NCBI RefSeq assembly: GCF_014652715.1
Contig: NZ_BMZI01000002.1
Span: 373,214-428,661, forward strand
Length of the DNA stretch: 55,448 nt
Direction of reading: 5' to 3'
Origin: Salinicola rhizosphaerae
GTDB lineage: Bacteria > Pseudomonadota > Gammaproteobacteria > Pseudomonadales > Halomonadaceae
Part shown: positions 42,858-54,062 of the stretch, piece after piece
How the letters are laid out: each line of letters starts with the position of its first letter
Numbering within the stretch: position 1 is the first letter of the stretch
Made by a program: the position numbers and the translations under genes
Notes under the pieces: model-generated
What the model was told of the DNA's origin: nothing
The model's database searches: none
What the model saw: the letters and a program-made list of their open reading frames with translations, nothing else

Positions 42858-43961
42858 ATGAAATTTTCCATCTCCCGCGAAGCCTTGCTACGCCCGCTGA
42901 CTCTGGTGGCGGGGGTGGTCGAGCGTCGCCAGACCCTGCCGGTACTCTCCAATGTGCTGATCGAGGTGCAGAACGAGCAGCTGTCGCTGACAGGCACCGA
43001 TCTCGAGGTGGAGCTGATCGGACGCGCGACGCCGGCGCTGGTCGACGAGCCGGGTTCGGTGACGGTGCCGGCGCGCAAGCTGATGGATATCTGCAAATCG
43101 CTGCCGGATCAGTCCGACATCAGCTTTTCGCTGGAAGAGGGGCGTGTGGTACTGCGTGCCGGACGTTCGCGCTTCACGCTCTCGACCTTGCCGGTGGCGG
43201 AGTTCCCCAATATCGAGGATGGCCAGAACGATCTGACGCTGTCGCTGCCGCGTGGCACGCTCAAGTACCTGATCGATGCGACCTCCTTCGCCATGGCGCA
43301 GCAGGACGTGCGCTACTACCTGAACGGCATGTTGCTCGAGCTGGCCGATCATCTGGTGCGCACGGTAGCGACCGACGGGCACCGCCTGGCGGTCTGCGAG
43401 CGCAGTGCCGATGTCGAACTCGAAACATCGCGCAAGCTGATCATCCCGCGCAAGGGCGTGCTGGAAATGGCGCGTCTGCTCGATGGCAGCGACGAGCCGG
43501 TGGAGCTGGCGCTCGGCGCGAACCATATCCGCGCCAATACCGGTGAGTTCACCTTCACCTCGAAGCTGGTCGACGGCAAGTTCCCCGACTATGACCGCGT
43601 CATTCCCAAGGGCGGCGACAAGGTCTTCATCGCCGAGCGTGGCGAGCTGCGCCAGAATCTGGCGCGTACCGCGATTCTCTCCAACGAGAAGTACCGCGGC
43701 GTGCGCCTGCACCTCGAGGAGAACAACCTCAAGGTGATGGCCAACAATCCCGAGCAGGAAGAGGCCGAGGAGAACGTCAGTATCGAGTATTCGGGCGACG
43801 CGCTCGAGATCGGTTTCAACGTCGGCTACCTGATCGACGTGCTCAACGTGCTCGATGCCGATCGCATGCAGATGACGCTCTCGGATGCCAACAGCTCGGC
43901 GCTGATGGAGGAGCCGGGTGGTGGGGATGCCAGGTACGTCGTCATGCCGATGCGCCTCTGA
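42858..43961 (+). CDS. dnaN: DNA polymerase III beta clamp
   Basis: DnaN is the sliding clamp that keeps polymerase III on DNA. The 367-residue protein has the N-terminal KFSISREALLRPL and the C-terminus YVVMPMRL, which forms part of the peptide-binding groove. GGAG lies just before the ATG. A terminator-like hairpin follows, so recF may not be fully co-transcribed. Confidence 0.98.
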   Translation: MKFSISREALLRPLTLVAGVVERRQTLPVLSNVLIEVQNEQLSLTGTDLEVELIGRATPALVDEPGSVTVPARKLMDICKSLPDQSDISFSLEEGRVVLRAGRSRFTLSTLPVAEFPNIEDGQNDLTLSLPRGTLKYLIDATSFAMAQQDVRYYLNGMLLELADHLVRTVATDGHRLAVCERSADVELETSRKLIIPRKGVLEMARLLDGSDEPVELALGANHIRANTGEFTFTSKLVDGKFPDYDRVIPKGGDKVFIAERGELRQNLARTAILSNEKYRGVRLHLEENNLKVMANNPEQEEAEENVSIEYSGDALEIGFNVGYLIDVLNVLDADRMQMTLSDANSSALMEEPGGGDARYVVMPMRL

Positions 43962-44003
43962 GTGCAGAGAAGTGGCTGCGCTCGATCATGCTTTGTTAAA
44001 AAC

Positions 44004-44057
44004 CGGCGAACCTTGCTCACTTATACCCCCATAAGCTCCGCCGGTTCGCCGATTTTT
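44004..44057 (+). terminator. Terminator after dnaN
   Basis: CGGCGAACC (44004-44012) pairs perfectly with GGTTCGCCG (44043-44051), and ATTTTT follows. Between the arms a smaller stem (CTTAT/ATAAG) can also form. A run of A on the other side makes it potentially bidirectional. It is in the 226-bp dnaN-recF gap. Confidence 0.75.
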
Positions 44058-44187
44058 GCCGCGCCTGATCTTCGCTCGCCGACTTCCTCAGTCTCGGTGG
44101 TCGGGTGTTTGGATGATTGTCTGCGTGGTGTCGCTGATGACAGATCGCGCGTTTCCTGCCACCTCATGCCACGAGTTGTCGAGTGCC

Positions 44188-45273
44188 ATGCCGCTTGATC
44201 GTCTCCAGTTTCAGGGCCTGCGTAATCTGGGCGCGTTCGAGATGGCGCCGGGTCCGCACATCAATCTGATCAGCGGGGCCAACGGCAGCGGCAAGACGTC
44301 GCTGCTGGAGGGGATTCACGTGCTCGGTATGGCGCGCTCGTTTCGCACCCAGAAACTCAAGTCGTTGATTGCCCACGACGCCGCAGAGGTGACGCTTCAC
44401 GGGCTTCTGGCCGGCGATCCGCCGCGCCCGCTCGGCGTACGTCGCCGCCGCGACGTCCAGGAGCTCGATATCCGCATCGGCGGCGAGCGCGCAGAGCGAA
44501 TCACGCAGTTGGCCGAAGCGCTGCCGCTGCAGCTGATCAATCCGGATGCCTTTCGATTGCTGGAGGGCTCGCCAGCGGCAAGGCGCGAGTTTCTCGATTG
44601 GGGTGTGTTCCACCTCGAACCGGATTTTCTGGATGCCTGGAAACGCGTGAGAAGGGCGCTGAAACATCGGAATGCCCTGCTCAGGCATGATAGAATGGAT
44701 GTCGCGTCAATAGGTGTCTGGGAGCGCGAACTGGCGCACTGGAGCGAGCATCTCCATACCCTTCGCGAAGCCTACATGACGCGCTTTGCACCGGTCTTCG
44801 AGGAGACGCTGGCGGCGCTTCTGCCACTGCCCGATCTTGGGGTGCGTTACTCGCGCGGATGGGATCGCCAACGTTCGCTGCTCGAGGTGTTCGAGAGCGG
44901 TCGTGATACCGACCGCCAGATGGGATTCACCCAGCAAGGACCGCAGCGCGCCGATCTGCGAATACGCGTCGGTCGTCATCCGGCGGTGGAGGTGCTCTCC
45001 CGCGGTCAGCAAAAGCTGGTCGTGAGTGCGCTGAAGCTGGCTCAGGGACGGCTTCTCGATCAGGTGAGCGGACGTACCTGCCTCTATCTGATCGACGATC
45101 TGCCGGCGGAGCTGGACGGTGATCACCGACGTATCTTCTGCCAGTGGCTGGAGCGACTGAACTGTCAGGTTTTCATTACCAGCGTCGATCGCGAGGCGCT
45201 GGCCGATGTCTGGCAGCCCGGCACGGACGTCGTGATCTCGAGCCTTGCTCGGGGTCGGCTGCACCCGGAATGA
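44188..45273 (+). CDS. recF: DNA replication and repair protein RecF
   Basis: RecF is an SMC-like ATPase that helps load RecA at gaps behind the fork. From ATG 44188 it has 361 residues. Walker A is SGANGSGKTSLLEGIH, the signature motif is LSRGQQKLVVSALK and Walker B is YLIDDLPAEL. The N-terminus MPLDRLQFQGLRNLG is typical, which decides the start even though the ribosome site is weak; the upstream in-frame codons are not conserved-looking. gyrB starts 20 bases after the stop. Confidence 0.96.
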   Translation: MPLDRLQFQGLRNLGAFEMAPGPHINLISGANGSGKTSLLEGIHVLGMARSFRTQKLKSLIAHDAAEVTLHGLLAGDPPRPLGVRRRRDVQELDIRIGGERAERITQLAEALPLQLINPDAFRLLEGSPAARREFLDWGVFHLEPDFLDAWKRVRRALKHRNALLRHDRMDVASIGVWERELAHWSEHLHTLREAYMTRFAPVFEETLAALLPLPDLGVRYSRGWDRQRSLLEVFESGRDTDRQMGFTQQGPQRADLRIRVGRHPAVEVLSRGQQKLVVSALKLAQGRLLDQVSGRTCLYLIDDLPAELDGDHRRIFCQWLERLNCQVFITSVDREALADVWQPGTDVVISSLARGRLHPE

Positions 45274-45289
45274 TTTCACCATGGAGTGA

Positions 45290-47710
<2,421 letters not shown>

Positions 47711-47731
47711 TCCGACCGTGCCATCGTTGAT

Positions 47732-47761
47732 AAAACCGGAGCCAGAGGCTCCGGTTTTTTT
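47732..47761. terminator. Bidirectional rho-independent terminator after gyrB
   Basis: ACCGGAGCC-AGA-GGCTCCGGT (47735-47755) is a perfect 9-bp stem flanked by AAA and TTTTTTT. It serves gyrB on the plus strand and the convergent small gene on the minus strand, whose stop lies at its edge. Confidence 0.9.
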
Positions 47762-48173
47762 ATGTCGGATGGATCCTGATAAACCATTTCGGCGCCATGC
47801 GGCCGAAGTCGCGGCGCACGTTGGTTTTAAGCGCTGCCTTTGAATCCAGCACTACGGCATCAAAAGCCGTGCGCACGAACACCACCCAGTGCCAGAACGG
47901 CACGCCGTCGATCTCGCGCCACTTGATCGCCAGCAGCGCCCGGTCCGGTAGCGCGTCCCAGCCGGTAAAGGGCTGTTCCCCCGCCACTGCCTCGATGCCC
48001 AGCTCTGTCAGCAGCGCTCTGACGTGCGCGGTCTGCGACCAGAGCGTGCGATCAGCGGCATGAATGCCCAGCGCGGCGGCGCGGGTTCGGGCCGTGTCGT
48101 AGTCCAGCCCGGCAAGCGCTGCGCAGGCGGCGATGCCGCAGCCGGTGGGTTCCTTTTGAATGATGGGTGTCAT
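47760..48173 (-). CDS. C39-like cysteine peptidase-fold protein
   Basis: The 137-residue protein begins with a Q-x6-GCG pattern (QKEPTGCGIAACAALAGL), followed by a histidine in FWHWVVFV and an aspartate in VVLDSK. This Cys-His-Asp order matches the papain-like C39 fold. There is no signal peptide and no partner transporter, so a bacteriocin-processing role is not supported; a cytoplasmic peptidase or acyl-transferring enzyme is possible. AGGAG lies six bases before the ATG. Its 3' end abuts the gyrB terminator. Confidence 0.7.
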   Translation of the reverse strand: MTPIIQKEPTGCGIAACAALAGLDYDTARTRAAALGIHAADRTLWSQTAHVRALLTELGIEAVAGEQPFTGWDALPDRALLAIKWREIDGVPFWHWVVFVRTAFDAVVLDSKAALKTNVRRDFGRMAPKWFIRIHPT

Positions 48174-48322
48174 GCGCGCTCCTGTCGGCGGGTTCTGTCA
48201 CGGCCAGCATACCCGGATGTCATGACGGCCGTCTCTGATGGCGCGTCAACGCAGACCGGTGCGGCTGGAAGGCAAAAGGCCCGTGCTTTCGGCGCGGGCC
48301 GTTGTCGCGTGATGACATCCAC

Positions 48323-49624
48323 CTATTTGAAAAAGCTCATCAGCAGCGTGTACGAGCCCCATAGGGTCAGCAGCGTCGTGGCAGCCAGAATGACGTTCTC
48401 GACGATGTTGTTGGTCTTATCGTTCAGGTACGCCTTGTTGTTGGAGATGATCAGAAGGCCCACGGCGATGGCCGGCAGAGCCAGGATGCTCAGCGCGTTG
48501 GTGAACAGCACCAGGGTCACGAAGCCGGTCATACCGGGAATCGACCAGACCAGCGGCGTGAACAGCAGGAACATGGTGACCCAGAAGACTTTCGGGTCCT
48601 TGTCCAGATCGTCGGTCTTCTTCACCGCCTTTTCGGACAGCTTGTAATAGCTGTCGACGATGATCTTGCCGTAACCGTTGGCGGTACCGATCACGCTGGA
48701 GTAGAGAATCCCGAAGACGCCGAGGTAGAAGATCCAGGCGCCCAGGTGGCCCATGTAGAGCACCAGTGCCTGCGCGATGTCGCCGATGTCGCTGACCTCG
48801 ACCCCGTTGGGACGCAGAATTTCCGCGCCGACGACCCAGATTGCCAGATCGATGACGATCGCCGCCCCGAAGCTGAAGAGCAGGTCATTGCGCTGAATAC
48901 GCTTGTGCTCGGGACGAATCCAACCGCGGTCCTGCAGGAAATAGGGATAGATCAGATTGGTCAGCGACCCGGCAACCGAACCGACCAGCGCAATGCCGAC
49001 CAGGAATGCGCCGTAGGCGCCCGTCTCGCTCGGGAAGCCGAAGCCGACCGTACCCATCAGAATGTCGGCCGGGTTGGGCCCGCTGTAGACAGCCAGGCCG
49101 ATGAAGCAGAACGTCAGTACGCCCAGCAGCACCTTCATCATTTTTTCGACGCTGGAGTAGGCGTTGCGGCGCATGAGAATGACGCTCGCGATGACGACGC
49201 AGATCGACCAGATGAACGGATAGTCGATGCCGGACATCCAGGCCAGGGCGATCCCGGAGCCCTTGATCATCTGCGCGGTGATCAGGTGGCCCATGAAAAT
49301 GGCGGCGATACCGAAGAAGATCGGGAAGATCTTGTGGATCTTGGCGTAGCCCTCGAGGATCGTCATCCCGCCGGTGTTGTAGATCTGAAACCGGCCCATG
49401 ATGTTGAGGATCACGAAGCGCAGCATCAGCGACAGCACCAGCAGCCACATCAGGTTGTAGCCGTAGTTGGAGCCCGATACCGCAGAGGTCACGAGATCGC
49501 CGGCACCCATCATGGTGAGAACCATGACGATTCCGGGGCCGTAGTCTCGCGCAGTCATCTTCAGCTTGTGCCAGAAGCCGCTCGAGCCCGAGGCCTGAAG
49601 CGGATAGTTGCCGTGTTTAGCCAT
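48323..49624 (-). CDS. Divergent NRAMP-family transporter
   Basis: This membrane protein of 433 residues has about 11 hydrophobic helices. The helix-1 region MMGAGDLVTSAVSGSNYGY lines up with the NRAMP segment that normally reads MDPGNWATDIAGGSKFGY, so DPGN has become GAGD. In helix 6 the usual MPHN is replaced (GSVAGSLTNLIYPYFLQ). These positions hold the metal ligands, so classic Mn/Fe transport is doubtful. The ATG at 49624 has AGGAGG six bases upstream; the longer frame is not supported. It lies downstream of a DHDPS-family gene with a shared operator motif. Confidence 0.85.
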   Translation of the reverse strand: MAKHGNYPLQASGSSGFWHKLKMTARDYGPGIVMVLTMMGAGDLVTSAVSGSNYGYNLMWLLVLSLMLRFVILNIMGRFQIYNTGGMTILEGYAKIHKIFPIFFGIAAIFMGHLITAQMIKGSGIALAWMSGIDYPFIWSICVVIASVILMRRNAYSSVEKMMKVLLGVLTFCFIGLAVYSGPNPADILMGTVGFGFPSETGAYGAFLVGIALVGSVAGSLTNLIYPYFLQDRGWIRPEHKRIQRNDLLFSFGAAIVIDLAIWVVGAEILRPNGVEVSDIGDIAQALVLYMGHLGAWIFYLGVFGILYSSVIGTANGYGKIIVDSYYKLSEKAVKKTDDLDKDPKVFWVTMFLLFTPLVWSIPGMTGFVTLVLFTNALSILALPAIAVGLLIISNNKAYLNDKTNNIVENVILAATTLLTLWGSYTLLMSFFK

Positions 49625-49714
49625 ACGTCGCCTCCTGATGAAGCCGATCGATGCCGTAAAAAGGGAGTGATCGATCGCAGTCTGTCGGTAAAGGGGGGGC
49701 CCGGCCATTGTGCT

Positions 49715-49734
49715 TTTGTCTTATGTATGACAAA
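49715..49734 (-). promoter_or_regulatory. Operator-like motif upstream of the NRAMP-type gene
   Basis: TTTGTC-TTATGTAT-GACAAA is an inverted repeat about 90 bp upstream of the NRAMP-type start. It contains ATGTATGACAAA, repeated exactly at 50733-50744 upstream of the DHDPS-family gene. The TGT-N3-ACA core resembles GntR/FCD-family sites. Confidence 0.5.
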
Positions 49735-49785
49735 CGCGCTTGGCAGGCCGGAAAACGGATGTCGGTGCTCGGCGCCTGACAGGGC

Positions 49786-50709
49786 CTAGCGAGCGGCGAT
49801 CTCCGCCTGCCGAAGGGCGGCAACGGCCGGACGGACATCGCGCTTCTGGGCATCGTCGAGCCCGCTCATGAGCGGCAGCATCGGGCCCATGTCCGCGATG
49901 CCGGCAAGGCTGACGGCGTCATGCATCACGCGGATCGGGCTGAGGCTGTCGCGCTGATCTTCCAGCGGCATGAAGGTCTCGCGAAGCCGCCAGGCAGTAT
50001 CGATGTCACCGTCGATCAAGGATTGGCGCAGCCCGCTGGAGAGCGTCGGTGCGATGCAGACCGATCCGGAGGTGAAGGCGTTGAGCCCGAAAGTCTCCCA
50101 GTGGTCGATGGCAGGGCGTTCGCCGATGCCGCTGACCAGGCGCTCGGTGCCGATGGCTTCGATCAGCGCGCGCAGGTAGTCATCCTGGGTCGGGTCGTCA
50201 CGCACGACCGCGTACTTCACCGCCAGCACGGCGCCGGCGTCAATCAGACCCGCGAGCGCCTCGGGCGGCAGATAGTGCTCCTGCTTGATATAGGCGATCA
50301 GCGGTCTGCCGAAGGTGTCGGCGGCGTGGCGGATGCCGGTCTCGATGCCGGTCGCGGTGGCCGGAAAGCCCTGGGGCAGCACCATCGCGGTCGGGAATCG
50401 ACGATCTCTCAGCAGGCGCGCCTGGGCGATGAGGCGTCCGTAGTCAGGGCCGATCGACGGGATCATCCAGGTCTGCTCGCCGGCGATCGCCTCGAGCATC
50501 TCCAGCAGCGCGGGGTAGTCTTCGACTCCCACGTGGTAGAGATTGGCGTTACCGCCGTAGAGCAGCGTGTGGACACCGCCGATAGCGAGATCCTCGACCA
50601 GCTTGCGATTTTCCTCGGTCGCCAGCGTCAGGTCGGTGCGTCGCGCCAGCGGCGGCACGGCAATGACCGAGCGCTGCAGATCCGCTGGCGTCACGGTGGC
50701 AGTCAGCAT
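49786..50709 (-). CDS. Dihydrodipicolinate synthase/N-acetylneuraminate lyase family protein
   Basis: The 307-residue TIM-barrel protein belongs to the class-I aldolase DapA/NanA superfamily. The Schiff-base lysine is read in AGAVLAVKYAVVRDD, and the N-terminal substrate loop is GGVHTLLYGGNANLYH in place of the usual GTTGE. The changed loop argues against lysine biosynthesis and for a catabolic aldolase or dehydratase acting on a sugar acid or amino-acid derivative. GAGGT lies before the ATG. It is transcribed toward the NRAMP-type gene (161-bp gap). Substrate unknown. Confidence 0.82.
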   Translation of the reverse strand: MLTATVTPADLQRSVIAVPPLARRTDLTLATEENRKLVEDLAIGGVHTLLYGGNANLYHVGVEDYPALLEMLEAIAGEQTWMIPSIGPDYGRLIAQARLLRDRRFPTAMVLPQGFPATATGIETGIRHAADTFGRPLIAYIKQEHYLPPEALAGLIDAGAVLAVKYAVVRDDPTQDDYLRALIEAIGTERLVSGIGERPAIDHWETFGLNAFTSGSVCIAPTLSSGLRQSLIDGDIDTAWRLRETFMPLEDQRDSLSPIRVMHDAVSLAGIADMGPMLPLMSGLDDAQKRDVRPAVAALRQAEIAAR

Positions 50710-50732
50710 GGTCTACCTCGATGCAATGTAGG

Positions 50733-50744
50733 ATGTATGACAAA
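50733..50744 (-). promoter_or_regulatory. Operator-like motif upstream of the DHDPS-family gene
   Basis: ATGTATGACAAA, an exact copy of the 12-mer at 49723-49734, 24 bp upstream of the start codon. Its position near the ribosome site suggests repression. The regulator is not identified; neither MocR gene here is an obvious match. Confidence 0.5.
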
Positions 50745-50830
50745 AAGGTAGCGCGTTCGGGCTGCGTCCCGACATAGGGCATTGGTCGATTCGACTTAGG
50801 TTGAAGGCGAGGTCGCGATCCCTTTACGCC

Positions 50831-52288
50831 TCACACCTCACGCCTCACATCCCAAGCGTGATGCGCAAGATAGGTCTCGATGCCGTGGGCCAGGCGACGA
50901 CCTTTTTCGATGAGCGCCTCTCCCTGAATCATGCCGACGCCCAGCACCAGACCTCGCCGGTCGTCGCCGGGGGCGCAGACGGCACTCAGTGGACGGGTAA
51001 TCAGATGATGGCGGTTCAGCAGATAGCGCGAGAGATGGTCGTCATCGATGGCCGGAGCGAACTGAACGCTGAGGCTGATGCAGCCCGCCGGTGGAGAAAT
51101 GTCCCGCACGCCAGGCACCGCTTCGAGCAGCGCGCTCAGATACTGCTGGCGCTGGTAATACTCCGTCGCCATGCGCGCACACCACGCATCGAGTGCCCCA
51201 TCGTCGATGAAGGTTGCCAGCACCGCCTGATCGAGCAAGCGCCCCTCGCGGAAGATTTCGCTGCGCAGCCGGTTGATGGCCGGACTCAGGCCGCGAGGCA
51301 CGACCAGGTAGCCAAGACGCAGTCCGGGAAACATCAACTTCGAGAACGAACCGATCAGGACCTGATCCGCCGCCTCGGGATCGAACAGGAGATCGGGACT
51401 GCGATCACTGCCGAACTCGTAATCGTCCTCTAACGTCCACGCGGGCTCCAGCTGCTCGACGAGCCAACGTTTGTGAGCGCTTGCTCGCCTGTGACCCAAC
51501 GGATAGTGATGAGATCCGGTCAGGTAAAGCAGCTGCGGACCGCGCGACGGCAGGCGGTTATCGTAGCCGGAGCGAGGGCGCCAGATGGCGTGATCGATCT
51601 CGAGACCGTTGGCGGCGAAGACGTTGCGTGCCCCCCAGTAGAAGGGCGAATCCATGACGACACGGTCGGCGCTATCGGCGAGCGCCAGCGCACAGAGCTG
51701 CATGCCGTGGTGGGCGCCTTCGGTGATGATGATCTGCTCTAGCTCGCAGTCGATACCCCGCCAGCGCTTCAAAAATCCGGCGATCGCGCGCTTGAGTGGG
51801 CCATATCCACCCGAGGAGTAGGAGAGCAGCAAGGTGTTGTGCGCCACCGTGATGCGCGAGTAGAGATGGCGCCACTTGGCCATCGGGAACTGCAGAATGT
51901 CGGGAACACCGGGGAGGAAGGCGCCGGTCTGCAGCTGGCTCGCGCCGACATCGGCCATCACCTTGCGCGCGCGATTTGACAGCCGTCGAGGCTCGACCGC
52001 GACGGCGCCCCCTTGCCCGGTTTTGCGCACCCAGGTGCCGCGACCGTGATCGGTGACCAGGTGTCCCTCCCGCACCAGGGCGTCGATCACGCCGGCCAGC
52101 GTATTGCGGGCGACACCGAGTTCGCGGCAGAGCTTGCGATGACTCGGTAGACGCTGACCGTCCTGGCAGTGGTCCTCGATCAGGAAAAGCAGCGCCTGTT
52201 CGAGACGGGTCTGCTTGGTCAGCTGACCGGGCTGGCGGCGGTAGTGACGGCCGATTTCCGTCAGCAGGTCGTCGTCAGACTGGTTCAT
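50831..52288 (-). CDS. MocR/GabR-type transcriptional regulator
   Basis: The 485-residue protein has an N-terminal GntR winged helix (LPSHRKLCRELGVARNTLAG) and a PLP aminotransferase-like domain with the cofactor lysine in IGSFSKLMFPGLRLGYLV and the EDDYEFG motif. ATG 52288 is preferred over the TTG one codon earlier. It is divergent from an amino-acid permease and gabT, which is the GabR arrangement, so a GABA- or omega-amino-acid-responsive role is likely. Two direct repeats in the shared 243-bp region are the probable binding site. Confidence 0.9.
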   Translation of the reverse strand: MNQSDDDLLTEIGRHYRRQPGQLTKQTRLEQALLFLIEDHCQDGQRLPSHRKLCRELGVARNTLAGVIDALVREGHLVTDHGRGTWVRKTGQGGAVAVEPRRLSNRARKVMADVGASQLQTGAFLPGVPDILQFPMAKWRHLYSRITVAHNTLLLSYSSGGYGPLKRAIAGFLKRWRGIDCELEQIIITEGAHHGMQLCALALADSADRVVMDSPFYWGARNVFAANGLEIDHAIWRPRSGYDNRLPSRGPQLLYLTGSHHYPLGHRRASAHKRWLVEQLEPAWTLEDDYEFGSDRSPDLLFDPEAADQVLIGSFSKLMFPGLRLGYLVVPRGLSPAINRLRSEIFREGRLLDQAVLATFIDDGALDAWCARMATEYYQRQQYLSALLEAVPGVRDISPPAGCISLSVQFAPAIDDDHLSRYLLNRHHLITRPLSAVCAPGDDRRGLVLGVGMIQGEALIEKGRRLAHGIETYLAHHAWDVRREV

Positions 52289-52412
52289 CAAGGGGCCTCG
52301 GGGCTATGGCTTTTGACGTTCCCTACACCGGACGCCGGCGAGTTGGGGGACGCAAGAGCGCGCTACGGCGCTGGTGTCCAAGTCCGGCTCATGGATTATG
52401 CGGCGATTGTGC

Positions 52413-52442
52413 AAAGTGGTCCATCGTCGGACAAAAGTGGTC
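52413..52442 (+). promoter_or_regulatory. Direct-repeat operator between MocR gene and permease
   Basis: AAAGTGGTC occurs at 52413-52421 and 52434-52442, 21 bp apart (two helical turns), each followed by a GTCGGA word. Direct repeats on one face of the helix are the known binding mode of GabR-like MocR dimers. It lies about 90 bp upstream of the permease ATG and 125 bp from the regulator start. Confidence 0.65.
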
Positions 52443-52531
52443 TAGTCGGAAGGTCGGGGGAGAGTGATAGCGTGACGTCAACGGCATCGGCGTCTCCGCT
52501 GCTTTCAAGAATAACCCGACGAGCAAACATC

Positions 52532-53962
52532 ATGTCCGAACCCTCTCGCCCTCAGGAATTCGTCCGCGTTCTCGCACGAGCCGACGTGCTCGCTCTCGCC
52601 TTCGGTGCCATGATCGGCTGGGGATGGATCGTCCTCACCGGCAGCGCCATTCTGGACGGCGGTAGCCTCGGTGCCATGCTGGCATTCGTCATCGGCGGCA
52701 TCGCCGTGCTGCTGGTGGGATTGACCTACGCCGAGCTCGCCTCGGCCATGCCGCAGGTCGGCGGTGAGCACGTCTACAGCTATCGCGCTCTGGGGCACTT
52801 CGCCTCGTTCGTGTGCACCTGGAGCATCGTGCTCGGCTACGTCAGCGTCGCGTCCTTCGAGGCGGTGGCACTGCCGACCGTTTTTGAACATCTCTTTCCC
52901 GGCTATTCGGTCGGGCACCTCTGGACCATCGCCGGATGGGAGGTCAAGGCGAGCTGGGTGGCCGTCGGCGTCGTCGGTTCGTTGATCATGATGGTGGTCA
53001 ACTACCTGGGTATCTCGACCGCCGCGCTACTGCAGAAGGTGGTGACCGGCTTGATACTCGTGGCCGGCGTGATGTTCGTGACCGGTTCGCTGTTCAGCGG
53101 CGATTTCGGCAATCTGCAGCCGCTCTTCTCCCACGGAGAGAGCGGTGCCATCGGCGGCATCATGTCGGTGCTGATTCTGGTGCCGTTTCTGTTCGTCGGC
53201 TTCGACGTGATTCCCCAGGCGGCGGAGGAGATCAATCTGCCGTTTCGCGATATCGGCAAGGTACTGGTTCTCTCCGTCGTCATGGCCGTGGTGTGGTACA
53301 CGCTGATCGTCCTCGGGACCAGCCTGATGCTCGACAACGGGGCCATCGAGGCCAGCACGTTGAGCGTGCCGGCTGCCATGGAGGCAGTCTTCGACGCTGC
53401 CTGGGCCGGCAACCTCATGGTACTGGCGGGTATCGCCGGCATCGTGACCAGCTGGAATGCGTTCTACATCGGTGGCTCGCGGGCGATTTACGCGCTGGCA
53501 CACTCCGGTATGCTGCCGGCCTTTCTCGGTCGGCTCCATCCGCGCTACAAGACACCCACCAATGCCATCATTCTGATCGGCGTGCTCTCTACACTGGCGC
53601 CGTTTTTCGGGCGTCCGGCGCTGGTGTGGCTCGTCGACGCCGGCGGCCTGGGCATTGTCATTGCCTACCTTTTCGTCGCGCTCTCCTTTCTGATCCTGCG
53701 CCTGCGCGAGCCGGAAATGCCGCGCCCCTACCGGATCGGTGCCGGCAAGCTGGTCGGTGCGCTGGCCGTGCTGCTGTCGCTTGGTATGGCCTGTCTCTAC
53801 CTGCCGGGAAGTCCGTCGGCACTGACGCCGGTGGAGTGGGGGATCTTCGGTGTCTGGATGATCGTAGGGCTGGCCCTGTACGGATGGGCGCGACGGCACT
53901 ACGGTCGAGAGATGGGGGATCGTCTCATTCGCCAGAGCTACGATTCACAGCCTCAGGCTTAG
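52532..53962 (+). CDS. APC-superfamily amino-acid permease
   Basis: From ATG 52532 the protein has 476 residues and about 12 membrane helices. The helix-1 substrate motif is FGAMIGWGWIVLTGSAI and the helix-2/3 region is GLTYAELASAMPQVGGEHVY, typical of APC-family amino-acid permeases. With gabT downstream and a GabR-like regulator divergent, it probably imports GABA or a related omega-amino acid. The ribosome site is weak (GACGAG), and a longer frame upstream overlaps the operator and is not coding. Confidence 0.88.
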   Translation: MSEPSRPQEFVRVLARADVLALAFGAMIGWGWIVLTGSAILDGGSLGAMLAFVIGGIAVLLVGLTYAELASAMPQVGGEHVYSYRALGHFASFVCTWSIVLGYVSVASFEAVALPTVFEHLFPGYSVGHLWTIAGWEVKASWVAVGVVGSLIMMVVNYLGISTAALLQKVVTGLILVAGVMFVTGSLFSGDFGNLQPLFSHGESGAIGGIMSVLILVPFLFVGFDVIPQAAEEINLPFRDIGKVLVLSVVMAVVWYTLIVLGTSLMLDNGAIEASTLSVPAAMEAVFDAAWAGNLMVLAGIAGIVTSWNAFYIGGSRAIYALAHSGMLPAFLGRLHPRYKTPTNAIILIGVLSTLAPFFGRPALVWLVDAGGLGIVIAYLFVALSFLILRLREPEMPRPYRIGAGKLVGALAVLLSLGMACLYLPGSPSALTPVEWGIFGVWMIVGLALYGWARRHYGREMGDRLIRQSYDSQPQA

Positions 53963-54062
53963 ATATCGATCCCGAGTTTTCAGGGCGCGCCGCCTGCCGA
54001 TTGCCGACGACGCGCAGTTCATGCAAGCGGCACCGTTGGTGCCGCGTCAGGAGGAGTGTCCC

